DNA from: Bacteroidaceae bacterium
GTDB lineage: Bacteria; Bacteroidota; Bacteroidia; Bacteroidales; Bacteroidaceae
DNA: 43,828 nucleotides
Reading direction: 5' to 3'
NCBI GenBank assembly: GCA_017509605.1
Contig: JAFWPH010000041.1
Coordinates: 1 to 43,828 of the forward strand
Under the pieces are notes generated by a model, which was not told where the DNA came from, ran no database searches, and saw only the letters and a list, made by a program, of their open reading frames with translations. A program made the translations under genes and the position numbers. Positions 43,402 to 43,828 of this stretch are shown piece by piece; position 1 is the stretch's first letter; the number at the start of each line of letters is the position of its first letter.

Positions 43402-43828
43402 ATGAAAGAGAAAGTGAAAGAAACGCTCAAGAAAATGGGTTTTGAACTGGAGCCCCAGGATGATAGAGCCTTCGTCTTCCAGTATGAGGGGGTAAACTAC
43501 CTTTACGTTTACAACAAGGACGACAAGAGCTTCCTTATGTTCATGGTGCATTATGACACAGAGGACATGAGTCAACAGGAACTCTTCAAATTGGCCAACA
43601 CCTTTAACAACCGTGTGAAATACGTGAAGGCCTCAGTCTTATATGATGAAATTTGCCTGACCTACGAAAGGGAAATCATAGGGCATGAGAACCTTGAAGA
43701 AATCCTCTCTCATATGATTATGCGCCTTTACGCCGCTCTCTTCCGACTTGATGATTTGAAGGATGACGATGATAATGATGACGAAGAAGAAATAGATGAT
43801 AGCGATGATAGAGATGAGATCGAAGATG
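43402..43828 (+). CDS. YbjN-like domain protein with acidic tail, cut by window end
   Basis: ATG 43402 opens a frame that runs off the window (142 codons seen): MKEKVKETLKKMGFELEPQD, DRAFVFQYEGVNYLYVYNKD, DKSFLMFMVHYDTED, a helix SQQELFKLANTFNNRVKYVK, strands ASVLYDEICLTYERE, and a helix LEEILSHMIMRLYAALFRL. This order matches YbjN-type (type III chaperone-like) domains. A run of Asp/Glu (DDDDNDDEEEIDD) follows from codon 122. It is translated just behind the FtsZ-C-like gene; a paired role is inferred. Confidence 0.65.
   Translation, partial: MKEKVKETLKKMGFELEPQDDRAFVFQYEGVNYLYVYNKDDKSFLMFMVHYDTEDMSQQELFKLANTFNNRVKYVKASVLYDEICLTYEREIIGHENLEEILSHMIMRLYAALFRLDDLKDDDDNDDEEEIDDSDDRDEIED

Overview
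The window looks like a chromosome segment of a gut- or rumen-type Bacteroidales, most likely Prevotella/Segatella-like. The basis is promoters of the Bacteroidetes form TTTG-N19-21-TAnnTTTG, STN/carboxypeptidase-regulatory outer-membrane receptors, GH97/GH53/GH51/GH92 glycoside hydrolases, a propeller-AraC regulator, a BspA-type LRR protein and C-terminal tails resembling type IX secretion sorting domains. No rRNA, tRNA, CRISPR array, integrase or intact insertion sequence was seen.

0-4.2 kb: the 3' part of a FecR/DUF4974-type anti-sigma gene overlaps a TonB-receptor-like outer-membrane barrel gene; a DUF4377 lipoprotein follows. 4.3-19.7 kb: a carbohydrate cluster suited to pectic arabinogalactan. 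It holds a retaining-type GH97, a cation diffusion facilitator, a tandem esterase gene broken by a frameshift, a GH53 endo-galactanase, a membrane-bound propeller-AraC regulator without kinase domains, the last ~95 codons of a deleted GH2 enzyme, a GH51 arabinofuranosidase, a type-B carboxylesterase and a two-domain esterase. The esterase, GH53 and GH2/GH51 promoters share one operator-like motif (GATTGTTAC-N4-GTG), in each case exactly 40 bp ahead of the -7 box, which suggests a small regulon controlled by the neighbouring regulator. No SusC/SusD pair is present in the cluster.

19.8-24.4 kb: ordinary single genes: SIMPL protein, small membrane protein, SH3-like secreted protein, a lipoprotein with a cyclohexadienyl-dehydratase-like binding domain, a small unknown protein and a metallophosphoesterase. 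24.4-39.2 kb: an accessory region. It holds an AAA/PD-(D/E)XK protein; a minus-strand operon of an AAA ATPase, a DprA-like N-terminal remnant, a coiled-coil protein and an amber-interrupted ORF; an unknown 462-residue protein; a BspA-type LRR protein with a trailing 55-residue peptide; and a 962-residue protein with three AAA modules, preceded by three 83-bp tandem repeats that each supply a -7 box. The intergenic DNA between these genes is full of direct repeats and degenerate 7-nt arrays.

39.2-43.8 kb: a GH92 mannosidase, a LOG-family protein, a small protein resembling only the C-terminal T7-loop domain of FtsZ, and a YbjN-like acidic protein cut by the window end. Family assignments come from reading motifs by eye; no database search was run.
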